DNA of 64,000 bases from an uncultured Pelagibacteraceae bacterium (GCA_902626575.1 CACOFY010000001.1:124001-188000), one strand, 5' to 3'. Numbered from the stretch's first letter, positions 34,118 through 43,751 are shown. Notes: a model not told the origin generated them from the sequence alone. Numbers and translations are program-made.

Positions 34118-36178
34118 ATGGCTAAAAGACCAAAAAAAAAATCCAAAAAAAAATCTTCTAAAAAGAGTAAAAAATTAACTAAGAAGAGAAAAAAAACCAA
34201 CAAGAAAAGAAAAAAAATTCTTAAAAAAATTTCAAATACAAATCAAGAAACAATTTTTAAAACAAAATCTGATTGGGTTAAAAAAGCTTTTGTAAACAAA
34301 AAACAGTACGAAAAAAAATATAGTCACTCTATTAAACAAAATGATGAATTTTGGAAAAAAGAGGGTAAGAGAATTACTTGGATAAAGCCATATACTAAAA
34401 TCAAGGATGTAAAATATAGCAAATCAGATGTTCATATTAAATGGTTTTATGATGGAACGCTTAATGCATCAGCAAACTGTATTGATAGACATTTAAAAAA
34501 AAATAAAGATAAAACCGCAATCATTTGGGTAGGTGACGATCCAAAAGTTCAAAAAAAAATATCCTATAAACAACTACACAATGAGGTTTCTAAAACTGCA
34601 AATGCTCTTAAGGATTTAGGTATCAAAAAGGGTGATAGAGTTACAATTTATTTAACAATGATACCTGAGCTTGCTTACACTATGTTAGCCTGCGCTAGAA
34701 TTGGTGCAATACATTCTATTATTTTTGGTGGGTTCTCACCAGATAGCATATCTGGCAGAATCAACGACTGTAAATCAGATTACGTTATAACTGCAGATGA
34801 AGGACTTAGAGGTGGAAAAATAATCCCTTTGAAATCAATAACTGATGAAGCTCTACTTAACTGCCCAAATGTTAAAAAATGCATAGTTGTTAAACGAACA
34901 GGAAACAGAGTTAATTGGGATGAAAGCCGGGATGTTTGGTTCCATGAAATTACTAAAAAAGCATCCTCAACATGCGAACCAGAGGAAATGAACGCTGAAG
35001 ACCCTCTTTTCATTCTATACACATCAGGATCTACTGGTAAGCCAAAAGGAGTGTTACATACAACTGGAGGCTACATGGTTTATGCATCCATGACACATCA
35101 ATACATATTTAATTATAAGCCTAAAGATATTTATTGGTGCACAGCAGATATTGGTTGGATTACTGGTCATAGCTACATAATTTATGGTCCGCTTGCAAAT
35201 GGTGCAACAACAATTATGTTTGAAGGAATTCCTACTTATCCGGATACATCGAGGTGGTGGCAGATAGTTGATAAGTACAAAGTAAATATTTTCTATACTG
35301 CACCAACAGCTATAAGAGCTTTAATGAGAGAGGGTGAAGGGCCGGTTAAAAAAACTTCAAGGAAAACTCTTAAATTATTAGGAACTGTTGGCGAACCAAT
35401 AAATCCAGAGGCCTGGCAATGGTACTTTAAAACCGTTGGGGATTCGAGATGTCCCATTGTGGATACTTGGTGGCAAACTGAAACCGGAGGAATTTTAATA
35501 AGTCCTCAAACAGGCGCAATTGACTTGAAGCCTGGTTCTGCAACTAAGCCATTTTATGGAATAAAACCAGCTATTGTAGATCAAGATGGAAAAGTTTTAA
35601 AAGGCGAAGCAAAAGGAAGGCTATGTATTTCTCAATCATGGCCTGGTCAAATGCGAACGGTTTATGGAGATCATAATAGATTTATAGAAACATACTTTTC
35701 ACAGTTTGATGGAAAATATTTTACAGGGGATGGTTGTAGACGAGATAAAGATGGATATTATTGGATTACTGGCAGAGTTGATGATGTAATAATTGTATCT
35801 GGTCATAATCTAGGAACTGCGGAAATAGAAAGCGCTTTTGTTGCTCATCCAAAAGTAGCTGAGGCTGCAGTTGTGGGATATCCACATGATATAAAAGGTA
35901 ATGGTCTTTACTGTTATGTAACTCTTAATGTGGGTGAAAGCCCTAGTGGTGATTTAGAAAGAGACTTAAAACTTTGGGTGAGAAAACAAATTGGCCCAAT
36001 CGCTACCCCAGATTTAATTCATTTTTCACCTGGTTTACCTAAAACAAGATCAGGAAAAATAATGAGAAGAATTTTAAGAAAGATTGCAGCAAATGAACAT
36101 GAGCAGCTTGGGGATACAACAACATTAGCAGATCCAAGTGTTGTTGAGAGCCTTGTAAACGAGAGAAAAAATATTTAA
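34118..36178 (+). CDS. acs: Acetyl-CoA synthetase with a lysine-rich N-terminal tail
   Basis: A 686-residue AMP-forming acetyl-CoA synthetase. The adenylation motif [14 protein letters not shown], the [10 protein letters not shown] motif and the C-terminal [11 protein letters not shown] with the acetylatable Lys are all present. The conserved part starts near residue 50 ([13 protein letters not shown]). Before it lies a tail of about 40 residues in which 24 are Lys or Arg, which normal Acs proteins lack. There is no in-frame ATG after the tail until the core, and no clear ribosome site. The coding A-tracts are long. A symporter pair for acetate-like acids starts at 36921. Confidence 0.96.
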   Translation: MAKRPKKKSKKKSSKKSKKLTKKRKKTNKKRKKILKKISNTNQETIFKTKSDWVKKAFVNKKQYEKKYSHSIKQNDEFWKKEGKRITWIKPYTKIKDVKYSKSDVHIKWFYDGTLNASANCIDRHLKKNKDKTAIIWVGDDPKVQKKISYKQLHNEVSKTANALKDLGIKKGDRVTIYLTMIPELAYTMLACARIGAIHSIIFGGFSPDSISGRINDCKSDYVITADEGLRGGKIIPLKSITDEALLNCPNVKKCIVVKRTGNRVNWDESRDVWFHEITKKASSTCEPEEMNAEDPLFILYTSGSTGKPKGVLHTTGGYMVYASMTHQYIFNYKPKDIYWCTADIGWITGHSYIIYGPLANGATTIMFEGIPTYPDTSRWWQIVDKYKVNIFYTAPTAIRALMREGEGPVKKTSRKTLKLLGTVGEPINPEAWQWYFKTVGDSRCPIVDTWWQTETGGILISPQTGAIDLKPGSATKPFYGIKPAIVDQDGKVLKGEAKGRLCISQSWPGQMRTVYGDHNRFIETYFSQFDGKYFTGDGCRRDKDGYYWITGRVDDVIIVSGHNLGTAEIESAFVAHPKVAEAAVVGYPHDIKGNGLYCYVTLNVGESPSGDLERDLKLWVRKQIGPIATPDLIHFSPGLPKTRSGKIMRRILRKIAANEHEQLGDTTTLADPSVVESLVNERKNI

Positions 36179-36801
36179 ATATTTATAAGTCTTGTAAATT
36201 CGTCTTTAATATTATCCCATTTTAAAATCATTGAATTAAGAACAATTTTTCTATCTAAAGTTTTTAATTCATCAGCTATTGGTGCCCAGTGATATAAAGC
36301 TAATGCACTTTCGTTAAAAGGTAGACTGTTGTAATATTTTTTCCAATCGACTTTTTGAAACCTATCATCAAAGGATTTTTTAGCACTATTGAAAACATCA
36401 TCTGGCATCCCGTTAATTTTTTCTTTATCTAAAATTGAAAAAAAAATATCTTTTGATTTAATTATATCATCATAATTAAAAAAAACATTTAGATAAGAGA
36501 AGCTAAAAAAAGTTAAATCTTGAAGCGCTACTGAATAAATATTCCATTTAGCTTTATTTATCGATGATAATAGTTTCTCATTATCAAAGTGAAGTACATA
36601 TTTAGTTCCCATTCTTGTTTTAAGATAGCTATAAAGTGTAACTTGAGAAACCCAAGCTGATTTTTTTTGAATAAAAGTTTCTAAATCAGATAAATTTTTA
36701 ATTTTTTTTTTAGGTAGGATAGATTTGAATAAAGCTAAAAAATAAACCTTAAAATCCTCTATAGATATGTCCTTTAAATTAAACTTATACTTTAACACCA
36801 T
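36175..36801 (-). CDS. Conserved alphaproteobacterial protein, unknown function
   Basis: A 208-residue soluble protein without a signal peptide. The central [23 protein letters not shown] and [24 protein letters not shown] segments look like a conserved alphaproteobacterial family sometimes labelled esterase, but I see no serine-hydrolase motif and would not adopt that name. It is convergent with acs, sharing 4 bases at the stops, and divergent from the symporter pair (119-base gap). Its place inside the acetate module suggests a link, unproven. Confidence 0.7.
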   Translation of the reverse strand: MVLKYKFNLKDISIEDFKVYFLALFKSILPKKKIKNLSDLETFIQKKSAWVSQVTLYSYLKTRMGTKYVLHFDNEKLLSSINKAKWNIYSVALQDLTFFSFSYLNVFFNYDDIIKSKDIFFSILDKEKINGMPDDVFNSAKKSFDDRFQKVDWKKYYNSLPFNESALALYHWAPIADELKTLDRKIVLNSMILKWDNIKDEFTRLINI

Positions 36802-36920
36802 TTATATACCTGTGGTTGTATTATATGACAAAAAACCCCTATTTTCGATCACATTAAGTCTTTCAATCTACTTCATTTTGAGTAAAGTTTCATCTTTTAA
36901 CCTATAGGGAGGCAAAAAAA

Positions 36921-37184
36921 ATGTCAAAACAACAACAACACTGGGAAAAAACCAGGGGATTGCTTTTTGTAACATTAGCAATTTGGTTTGTTTTCTCAAT
37001 TGGCATCTTTTTCTTCGGAGCCGAAATGCAAGAATCTAACATTAGACCATTTGGATATCCTTTAACGTACTGGTTTACATGTCAAGGTTCTCTTGGAATT
37101 TTCGTAATACTAATTTTTTGGTTTGCGGGAAGACAAGAAAAGATTGATGAAGAGTTCGGCTATTCAGAAAAGGAGGATGACTAA
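36921..37184 (+). CDS. DUF4212 small subunit of a sodium:solute symporter
   Basis: An 87-residue membrane protein with two helices and the DUF4212 pattern: HWEKTRGLLFVTLAIWFVFSIGIFFF, then FGYPLTYWFTCQGSLGIFVILIFWFAGRQ. It is the small partner of VC_2705-type sodium:solute symporters. A strong ribosome site (AGGGAGG, 8 bases before ATG) indicates efficient translation. The stop and the next start share one base (TAATG), so the two subunits are coupled. Confidence 0.92.
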   Translation: MSKQQQHWEKTRGLLFVTLAIWFVFSIGIFFFGAEMQESNIRPFGYPLTYWFTCQGSLGIFVILIFWFAGRQEKIDEEFGYSEKEDD

Positions 37185-39004
37185 TGTTTAAAGGTAAATT
37201 TATAGACAACTTGCCTAAGATTTATGGAACATACACAGGAGGTTTCCTTGTATTCATTATCTTAATGGCAATAGCTGAACAAGCTGGAATGTCTGCAAAA
37301 TTAATAGGAATATTTTTTGTGGCATTTACAGTTTTAATTTATGCACTAATTGGTTATCTATCTAGAACACTTCAAGTTGATGCGTATTATGTAGCTGGAA
37401 GACAGGTTCCAACAGTATTTAACGGTATGGCAACTGCTGCTGACTGGATGTCAGGAGCATCGTTTGTTGCAATGGCTGGTGGTATCTACTTCAAAGGTTA
37501 TGGTTACATGGCGCTTTTAGTTGGATGGACTGGTGGATACGTTCTTGTAGCATCACTGCTTGCACCTTACTTGAGAAAGTTTGGTTGCTATACTGTGCCA
37601 GATTTCATTGGTACAAGATACGGTGGTAACGCGGCAAGACTATGTGCTGTATTAGTACTAACGGTTGCTTCATTCACTTACGTGACTGCACAGATCAATG
37701 CAACAGGAACTATTGCATCAGTTGCATTAGATATTCCTTTTGGGATTGCAGTTTATGTTGGTCTAGCGAGTATTTTAATGTGCTCTATGCTAGGTGGAAT
37801 GAGAGCAGTTACTTGGACACAAGTTGCACAATACATTGTATTGATTATTGCATACTTGTTACCTGTATTCTGGATCAGTAACAAATTAGGTGCTGGTGTA
37901 TTTCCGCACTTTATGTTAGCAGATGAAGTTGCTAGAATTGCTGAACTTGAGTCTCAGTTTGGTCTAGGAACTGTTAAAAACTCTGCAGCTGATTTAGCTA
38001 CAGTACCAAAAGGTTTAGCTGGAATAACTAAAGCTCACTCGGATGTAAACACAACACCTTGGAAATTTATTTCATTAGCGGTTTGTATGATGGCTGGAAC
38101 AGCTTCATTACCTCACGTTATGATGAGATACTTTACTACTCCAAGTGTTAAATCAGCTAGAAGATCAGTAGGTTGGTCATTATTCTTTATCTTCCTATTA
38201 TACTCTTCGGCGCCGATGTTAGCTACATTATCTAAGCTTTCATTAATGGATCCAAACTTAGCAACTGGAATTATTGGTAAATCAATTGCTGATGTTCAAT
38301 CATTAGACTGGTACCAAAACTGGAACCAAGCAAACCTAATGTTTGTTAGCGACTTTAACGGAAATGGAACTCTTGAGTTAAACGAGTTTTTCATGGGTGG
38401 TAAAGCCGTTGTATTAGCAACACCAGAAATAGCTGGATTACCTTATGTAATTTCAGGACTAGTTGCTGCAGGTGGTATGGCTGCTGCCATGTCTACTGCT
38501 GATGGATTAGTTTTAGCAATTGCGAACGCTTTATCTCATGACTTATACTATAAGATCATTGACCCTAAAGCGGAAACAGCAAAAAGATTAATTGTTGCAA
38601 GGGTATTACTTGTAATAATTGGTTTTGCTGGAGCAACAATTGCAGCTCTTGAAATTCAAGGTATCTTAGGTTCGGTTATCTGGGCTTTTGACTTTGCGAT
38701 GTCAGGGTTATTCTTCCCACTTGTACTTGGTGTATGGTGGAAGAGAGCTAATGCACAGGGTGCAGTTGCTGGAATGCTTCTTGGTCTAGCTTCAGGAACA
38801 GCGTACTTAGTTTGGGTACGAACTGGTGGAGCAGGATTCTGGGGTGTTACGCAATTAACATTCGGTATTGTTGGATCATTAGTAAGTTTAGTTTCTATGG
38901 TTGTGGTAAGTTTAATGACTAAAGCACCAGATGCAGCTACACAGAGGATGGTTGACGAAGTACGTGTACCAAGTGGTAAAACGGTACTTGGTAAACAACA
39001 CTAA
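37184..39004 (+). CDS. Sodium:solute symporter (VC_2705 / ActP-like)
   Basis: A 606-residue protein with about 13 membrane helices of the sodium:solute symporter family. Together with DUF4212 it matches the VC_2705 subfamily, usually annotated as acetate or monocarboxylate permease (ActP-like). Family stretches include DAYYVAGRQVPTVFNGMATAADWMSGASF (66-94) and GGMAAAMSTADGLVLAIANALSHD. The loop after residue 380 holds an EF-hand-like calcium motif (Asp390, Asn392, Asn394, Thr396, Glu398, Glu401). With acs nearby, acetate is the likely substrate, but this is inferred. GC is a little higher than in neighbours, as for highly expressed genes. Confidence 0.92.
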   Translation: MFKGKFIDNLPKIYGTYTGGFLVFIILMAIAEQAGMSAKLIGIFFVAFTVLIYALIGYLSRTLQVDAYYVAGRQVPTVFNGMATAADWMSGASFVAMAGGIYFKGYGYMALLVGWTGGYVLVASLLAPYLRKFGCYTVPDFIGTRYGGNAARLCAVLVLTVASFTYVTAQINATGTIASVALDIPFGIAVYVGLASILMCSMLGGMRAVTWTQVAQYIVLIIAYLLPVFWISNKLGAGVFPHFMLADEVARIAELESQFGLGTVKNSAADLATVPKGLAGITKAHSDVNTTPWKFISLAVCMMAGTASLPHVMMRYFTTPSVKSARRSVGWSLFFIFLLYSSAPMLATLSKLSLMDPNLATGIIGKSIADVQSLDWYQNWNQANLMFVSDFNGNGTLELNEFFMGGKAVVLATPEIAGLPYVISGLVAAGGMAAAMSTADGLVLAIANALSHDLYYKIIDPKAETAKRLIVARVLLVIIGFAGATIAALEIQGILGSVIWAFDFAMSGLFFPLVLGVWWKRANAQGAVAGMLLGLASGTAYLVWVRTGGAGFWGVTQLTFGIVGSLVSLVSMVVVSLMTKAPDAATQRMVDEVRVPSGKTVLGKQH

Positions 39005-39018
39005 TTAAATCTATTTTT

Positions 39019-39043
39019 AAAGGGGCGAATTATTCGCCCCTTT
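39019..39043 (+). terminator. Intrinsic terminator after the symporter operon
   Basis: GGGGCGAAT (39022-39030) and ATTCGCCCC (39032-39040) form a strong GC-rich stem flanked by AAA and TTT. It lies 15 bases after the symporter stop. Like the dctP hairpin it is nearly symmetric, so it could end transcripts from both sides. Confidence 0.9.
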
Positions 39044-39063
39044 AACTTCAAATCAAGAACGTT

Positions 39064-39414
39064 ATGTCTGCTAATTTTCACCCTTTAGTATATTTAATAG
39101 ACTATGTAATGGGAGTAATCATGTGGACACTCATTGGTAGAGTTGCGATGAATATATTTCAAAGAGAAGACTCTAGCTTTTTTTTTATGAGAGTTTTTGT
39201 AAAATTGACAGATCCCTTAATAAATCTATTTAAATTTATAACTCCATCTTTCATTGTAAGACCTCTTGTTCCACTATATGTCGCATGGTTTTTTTACATG
39301 TTTAGATTTTACCTTTTTCCATATCTGCTAGGTTATTCTGTAATGGGTATGCTATCTTTTCCATTGGAAAGCGAAATTGCAATCCAAATTTATCAAATTT
39401 TTGGTAAAAATTAA
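39064..39414 (+). CDS. Small membrane protein, possibly YggT-related
   Basis: A 116-residue protein with three hydrophobic stretches. The middle part (VFVKLTDPLINLFKFITPSF) resembles the YggT pattern of a DP-L-N motif after a helix. The C-terminal PLYVAWFFYMFRFYLFPYLLGY looks conserved. I am not sure that it belongs to YggT. It starts 21 bases after the strong terminator and precedes rpe by 44 bases. Confidence 0.6.
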   Translation: MSANFHPLVYLIDYVMGVIMWTLIGRVAMNIFQREDSSFFFMRVFVKLTDPLINLFKFITPSFIVRPLVPLYVAWFFYMFRFYLFPYLLGYSVMGMLSFPLESEIAIQIYQIFGKN

Positions 39415-39458
39415 TTCAAATTAAAAATTTTTATTGATACTACTAGTTAAAGTTATCA

Positions 39459-40118
39459 ATGCAAAAAATTAAAATTTCACCCTCAATATTATCTGCTGAT
39501 TTTAGTCAGCTTAGTCTAGAAATTAAAAAACTTGAGGATGCAGGGGCTGACATGATTCATGTAGATGTGATGGATGGGCACTTTGTGCCGAATTTAACAA
39601 TTGGACCCCCTGTGATAAAATCTTTGAGAAAACATACTAATCTAATATTTGATGTTCATCTAATGATTTCGCCAGTTCATAAATATATTGAGAGTTTTTC
39701 TAATGCAGGTGCGGATATAATTACATTTCACCCTGAGGCAACTGAAAGTATGAGTGATACAATCAGTCTTATTAAAAAATTAAAAAAAAAAGTTGGAGTG
39801 TCTTTAAATCCACAAACTCCAATTGATTTAGTTAAAGACTTCTTGGATAAAATAGATCTTGTTTTAGTTATGAGTGTACATCCAGGTTTTGGTGGTCAGA
39901 AATTTATGCCAGAAGTTCTAAATAAAATTGAAGATCTATCAAAACTTAGAAAAGAAAAAAAACTTACTTTCGATATAGAGGTTGATGGTGGTATAGATTT
40001 TGATAACTCTAAATTGGTTAAAAAAGCTGGAGCAAATATTCTTGTATCTGGAACAACCATATTCAAAAATAACAACGGTGATATAAAAAAAAATATTGAT
40101 GCTTTGAGAACTGGGTAA
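39459..40118 (+). CDS. rpe: Ribulose-phosphate 3-epimerase
   Basis: A 219-residue TIM-barrel enzyme interconverting ribulose 5-phosphate and xylulose 5-phosphate. The metal-site motifs are HVDVMDGHFVPNLTIGP and FDVHLMI, and the C-terminal VHPGFGGQKF and DGGI motifs are present. Length is standard. The heparinase-like gene starts 1 base after its stop, and purH follows that, so the three are probably one transcript. Confidence 0.96.
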   Translation: MQKIKISPSILSADFSQLSLEIKKLEDAGADMIHVDVMDGHFVPNLTIGPPVIKSLRKHTNLIFDVHLMISPVHKYIESFSNAGADIITFHPEATESMSDTISLIKKLKKKVGVSLNPQTPIDLVKDFLDKIDLVLVMSVHPGFGGQKFMPEVLNKIEDLSKLRKEKKLTFDIEVDGGIDFDNSKLVKKAGANILVSGTTIFKNNNGDIKKNIDALRTG

Positions 40119-40119
40119 T

Positions 40120-41754
40120 ATGCTTTTAAAAAATTCATTAATTTATATTAATCAATTTTTTTTTTTCATTTTCACGGAATTAAGAAAAATTTACTTAAAG
40201 TCTAACATTTATAATAATAAGATATCTAAAATTGACTCTAATCATTTAGATTACAAGCCTAGTCCAAGTCTTTTAGATGGAATTATAAAGTATTCTAAAA
40301 TTAGAAAAAATATTAGTGATTTTTCACTTAATGATGTGTGGTCAGATAATAAAGTTTCAAAAAAAGATTTTAAAAAATTACACGGGTTTTTCTGGTTATT
40401 CACACTTGATCTTAATTCATCAAAGAAAGATGTACAAAATATTTTACTTAAATGGTTTAAAAAGTATCATAACTACAATGCTAATAGCTGGGAAATCGAC
40501 TTATTATCAAAAAGAATAATATCCTGGATTTCAAATACAAAAATAACATATGAGGGTAGTGATGAAATTTATAAAAATGAATTTGATTATTTAATTAAAA
40601 AACAAGTTAATCATCTTATTAATGAGATTGATCGATCAGAAAAAATTGATGATAAAATAATTGGATGTGCCGCGATAATATTAGCAGGCTTATCATTTAA
40701 TGATAAAACAAAATTTCTTAATTATGGTTTGAATCTTTTAAAGCGAATTATTAACAATACATTTGATGGATATGGCTTCCCCAAATCAAGAAATTTAAGG
40801 CAACTTACTCTTTTTTTAAAATATTTTATTTTGATTAGAGAATGGTTGAAAGAATCCCAAAACGATATTCCAGAATATCTAGATGAAATTATTTATCATT
40901 TAGGCCAAGCTTATAATTTAATTAGTAAGGACTCTGCACCAACATTCTTATTTAATGGTAGTCAAATTTCAAATAATGCGAATTTTGACAATTATTTAAA
41001 AAGATTAGGGTATAATTTCAAAAGCGAAAGTTTTGAAGTGGGTGGCTATGCTTTTTTAAATAACAAAAAACTTTCTCTAGCTATAGATTTGGGTGCTACT
41101 CCTGAAAAGAAATTTTCAGAGAATTATCAAGCTGGTACGCTGTCTTTTGAAATATCTTATAATGGTGAAAGAATTGTCTCAAATTCAGGCTATTTTCAAA
41201 ACTTTAAACACCAATTAAATTTAATTTCAAAAAGTACAGCATGCCATAGCACTCTAATTTTAAATAACTGTTCCTCTACTCAGTTCATTAAAAAATCTAG
41301 TGGAATTTCATATGTAAATAGTACGACGAGAGTTACTAGAAAAAATATTAATATTAAAAAAAACCATTGGATTATAAGCGCCGAGCATGATGGTTATCTT
41401 AAAAGATATGGGATTATTCACTCAAGAAAAATCGAATGTCTTTTAGATCAAAATAAATTTGTTGGATTAGATAAAATTATAAGAAAAAAAAATGGTAAAG
41501 AACTTAATTTTGAAATAAGGTTTCACTTGGATCCCCAAGCAAGAGTAATGAAAACACAAGATAAGAAAACAATTTTTATTGAGTGTAATAACGAAGCCTG
41601 GAAGTTCAAATCAGTAGAGCATAATATAAGTTACGAAACTGGTTTATTTTTTGGAAAAAAAAATAATTTCTTGGAAAATCAAAATATACTTGTTTCTGGT
41701 ATAGTAAAAAATGAAGTACAAGAAATGAAATGGGAAATTGAAAGACTTGTATGA
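40120..41754 (+). CDS. Heparinase II/III-family protein
   Basis: A 544-residue protein with an N-terminal alpha-helical part (to about 290) and a C-terminal beta-sheet region like heparinase II/III. Recognisable stretches are RNLRQLTLFLKYFILIREWL and the C-terminal GTLSFEISYNGERIVSNSG and TACHSTLILN, the latter with the HST-type motif. In many alphaproteobacteria this gene sits next to rpe and purH, as here, so it is probably not a heparin degrader but may act on a cell-wall or capsule uronate. It overlaps purH by 4 bases. Confidence 0.85.
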   Translation: MLLKNSLIYINQFFFFIFTELRKIYLKSNIYNNKISKIDSNHLDYKPSPSLLDGIIKYSKIRKNISDFSLNDVWSDNKVSKKDFKKLHGFFWLFTLDLNSSKKDVQNILLKWFKKYHNYNANSWEIDLLSKRIISWISNTKITYEGSDEIYKNEFDYLIKKQVNHLINEIDRSEKIDDKIIGCAAIILAGLSFNDKTKFLNYGLNLLKRIINNTFDGYGFPKSRNLRQLTLFLKYFILIREWLKESQNDIPEYLDEIIYHLGQAYNLISKDSAPTFLFNGSQISNNANFDNYLKRLGYNFKSESFEVGGYAFLNNKKLSLAIDLGATPEKKFSENYQAGTLSFEISYNGERIVSNSGYFQNFKHQLNLISKSTACHSTLILNNCSSTQFIKKSSGISYVNSTTRVTRKNINIKKNHWIISAEHDGYLKRYGIIHSRKIECLLDQNKFVGLDKIIRKKNGKELNFEIRFHLDPQARVMKTQDKKTIFIECNNEAWKFKSVEHNISYETGLFFGKKNNFLENQNILVSGIVKNEVQEMKWEIERLV

Positions 41755-43286
41755 AAAAAATTAAGAGAGCACTTATATCTGTTTACGATAAAAAAAAATT
41801 AAAAAACCTATTAAAAGTCTTAAAAAAAAATCATGTGCAAATTTTAAGTTCAGGTGGAACTTACAAAAAAATTAAAAAATTAGGTTTTGAAACTATTGAG
41901 ATCTCAAATTATACAAAAAGTCCAGAAGTTCTTGATGGTAGAGTAAAAACATTAAATCCCAAAATACATGCTGGAATTTTAATGAAAAGAAATAATGACA
42001 AACATAAAAAAGAGTCCATTAAAAATAACTTTCAGGAAATTGATTTAGTTGTGGTGAACTTTTACCCATTTAAAAATGCTTCGGAGAGAACTAATAATCA
42101 TAACGAAATTCTCGAAAATATAGATATTGGAGGACCTGCATTAGCAAGAGCTGCAGCAAAAAATTATAGAGATGTGACTATAATATCAGATACTTCGCAG
42201 TATGATGAAGTAATTCATCATTTGCAAAAAAATAATTGCTCTACAAGTTTGAAATTGAGACAAAAACTTTCCTCCGAGGCATTTAACACAACAGCTTCTT
42301 ACGATAGTAACATTGCTAATTATTTTAATAATATTACAGAAAATAGTTTTCCAAAGAAAAAAACACTCGCTTTTAAATTACATGAGAAACTTAGATATGG
42401 AGAAAACCCTCACCAAGAAGCCTCGGTTTATATTGATGGAGATTATAAATTAAAACAATTAAACGGTAAAAAATTAAGCTATAATAATTATAGCGATATA
42501 TTTGCTGCTTTAAGAATATCAAAGACTTTGCCAAAAAATAAAGGAACAGTAATTGTCAAGCATGCCAATCCATGTGGTGTATCAATTGAAACAAATAAAG
42601 TGGAAAGTTTTAAACTTGCACTTAAATCAGATCCTATAAGTGCATTTGGGGGCATTGTTTCTTGTAATTTTAAAATTAACAAAAAAGTAGCAGAAGAAAT
42701 TAACAAAGTTTTTTTTGAAGTAATTATCGCAGATGGATTTGATAAAGAAACACTAAAAATTTTTAGACGAAAAAAAAATCTTAGATTAATTGATTCGAGC
42801 AATCTTAAAAATAGAAATTTACAAAATTTTAAAAACGACTTTAACATGTTGCTCCTTCAAAGTTCTGATGACATTAAATTTTCAATTAAAAATTTTAAGG
42901 TAGTTTCAAAACTAAAACCAACTAGAAAAGTATTAAATAATTTAATTTTTGCTTTCAATATTTGTAGATTCGTAAAATCAAATGCAATAGTTTTAACTCA
43001 TAAAGGCACAACGGTAGGAATAGGCTCCGGTCAACCCAGTAGGTTAGATAGTTGTAAAATAGCAATTGATAAATTAAAAAAATTTAATTCTGATATAAGT
43101 GGTGAAATTTTAGCTGCATCAGACGCTTTTTTTCCTTTCGTTGACGGTATAGAAACTTTGGTTCAATCTGGTGTTACCGCTGTAATTCAACCATCCGGCT
43201 CAGTTAGAGATAAAGAGGTTATAAAATATGCTAATGAAACTGGAACTATACTGGTCTTTTCAAAATCACGTCACTTTAATCACTAG
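41751..43286 (+). CDS. purH: Bifunctional AICAR transformylase/IMP cyclohydrolase
   Basis: A 511-residue PurH with an N-terminal IMP cyclohydrolase (MGS-like; LISVYDKKKLKNLLK, GRVKTLNPKIHAGI) and a C-terminal AICAR transformylase domain (LRYGENPHQEA, KHANPCGVSI, and the C-terminal DAFFPFVDGIETLVQSGVTAVIQPSGSVRD). It makes IMP in purine synthesis using 10-formyl-THF from FolD. It overlaps the heparinase-like gene by 4 bases at its start and the convergent pterin dehydratase gene by 4 at its stop. Confidence 0.97.
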   Translation: MKKIKRALISVYDKKKLKNLLKVLKKNHVQILSSGGTYKKIKKLGFETIEISNYTKSPEVLDGRVKTLNPKIHAGILMKRNNDKHKKESIKNNFQEIDLVVVNFYPFKNASERTNNHNEILENIDIGGPALARAAAKNYRDVTIISDTSQYDEVIHHLQKNNCSTSLKLRQKLSSEAFNTTASYDSNIANYFNNITENSFPKKKTLAFKLHEKLRYGENPHQEASVYIDGDYKLKQLNGKKLSYNNYSDIFAALRISKTLPKNKGTVIVKHANPCGVSIETNKVESFKLALKSDPISAFGGIVSCNFKINKKVAEEINKVFFEVIIADGFDKETLKIFRRKKNLRLIDSSNLKNRNLQNFKNDFNMLLLQSSDDIKFSIKNFKVVSKLKPTRKVLNNLIFAFNICRFVKSNAIVLTHKGTTVGIGSGQPSRLDSCKIAIDKLKKFNSDISGEILAASDAFFPFVDGIETLVQSGVTAVIQPSGSVRDKEVIKYANETGTILVFSKSRHFNH

Positions 43287-43621
43287 CCAATTTTGTCGAC
43301 CTTCGCAGCTAGTATAAAATCACTTTCTGCTAATCCTTGTATAGCATGAGTAAATATTTTAATTTTTGCATACCCCCATCCAAAAGCTATATCAGGATGG
43401 TGACCCTCTTTTTCTGAGATTTCTCCGACTTTATTTACAAAAGATTGGCTTTCTAAAAAATTTTCAAATTTAAATTCTTTAAATAAATAAAAATTTTTTT
43501 TTTCGTCTTCTTTAACATCCCAACCGTCAACTTTTTTTAAATATTTATGTACCTCACTCTTATCAAATGCTGGTATTCCTCCTTCACAAGGGACGCACTT
43601 TTTATTTGCTAAATCATCCAT
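43283..43621 (-). CDS. phhB: Pterin-4a-carbinolamine dehydratase
   Basis: A 112-residue PCD/DCoH enzyme with the conserved active-site HHPD motif (in EKEGHHPDI) and an upstream VPCEGGIPAF and GWDVKEDEKK. The open frame extends 25 codons further upstream, but that part is the antisense-free read-through of the tRNA-Gly gene, so I start at the ATG at 43621, which has an AAGGA ribosome site. The protein recycles pterin cofactors, and may also act as a transcriptional coactivator. Its stop overlaps the purH stop by 4 bases. Confidence 0.9.
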   Translation of the reverse strand: MDDLANKKCVPCEGGIPAFDKSEVHKYLKKVDGWDVKEDEKKNFYLFKEFKFENFLESQSFVNKVGEISEKEGHHPDIAFGWGYAKIKIFTHAIQGLAESDFILAAKVDKIG

Positions 43622-43635
43622 AAATTTCCTTAATT

Positions 43636-43710
43636 TGGAGCGGGCAATGGGACTTGAACCCACGACCTTCTCGTTGGCAACGAGACGCTCTACCACTGAG
43701 CTACGCCCGC
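43636..43710 (-). tRNA. tRNA-Gly (anticodon GCC)
   Basis: The minus strand folds into a full cloverleaf: acceptor GCGGGCG with GCCCGC and one G-U, D arm with AGCTCAGTGGTAGAGC, anticodon stem TCTCG/CGAGA with loop TTGCCAA (anticodon GCC), T arm with TGGGTTCAAGTCCCA, and an encoded CCA end. It is 75 bases long. The pterin dehydratase gene follows after 14 bases on the same strand. Confidence 0.98.
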
Positions 43711-43722
43711 TTTTATTGAATT

Positions 43723-43751
43723 ATTATAATGAGCGATCTTTTTAATTGCAA
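43723..43751 (-). promoter_or_regulatory. Sigma-70 promoter of tRNA-Gly
   Basis: On the minus strand TTGCAA (43746-43751) and TATAAT (43723-43728) are separated by exactly 17 bases. The -10 ends 12 bases before the tRNA, so transcription should begin about 5 bases ahead of the mature 5' end. This would also drive phhB. Confidence 0.75.

Noticed and set aside
34780-35022. 80-codon open frame on the minus strand inside acs
   Set aside because: It lies opposite a strongly conserved enzyme and shows no family pattern; it is a shadow of the real frame.
43622-43696. N-terminal extension of the pterin dehydratase frame (MVERLVANEK onward)
   Set aside because: It is translation through the tRNA-Gly gene. 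The ATG at 43621 has a ribosome site and gives a normal-length protein.
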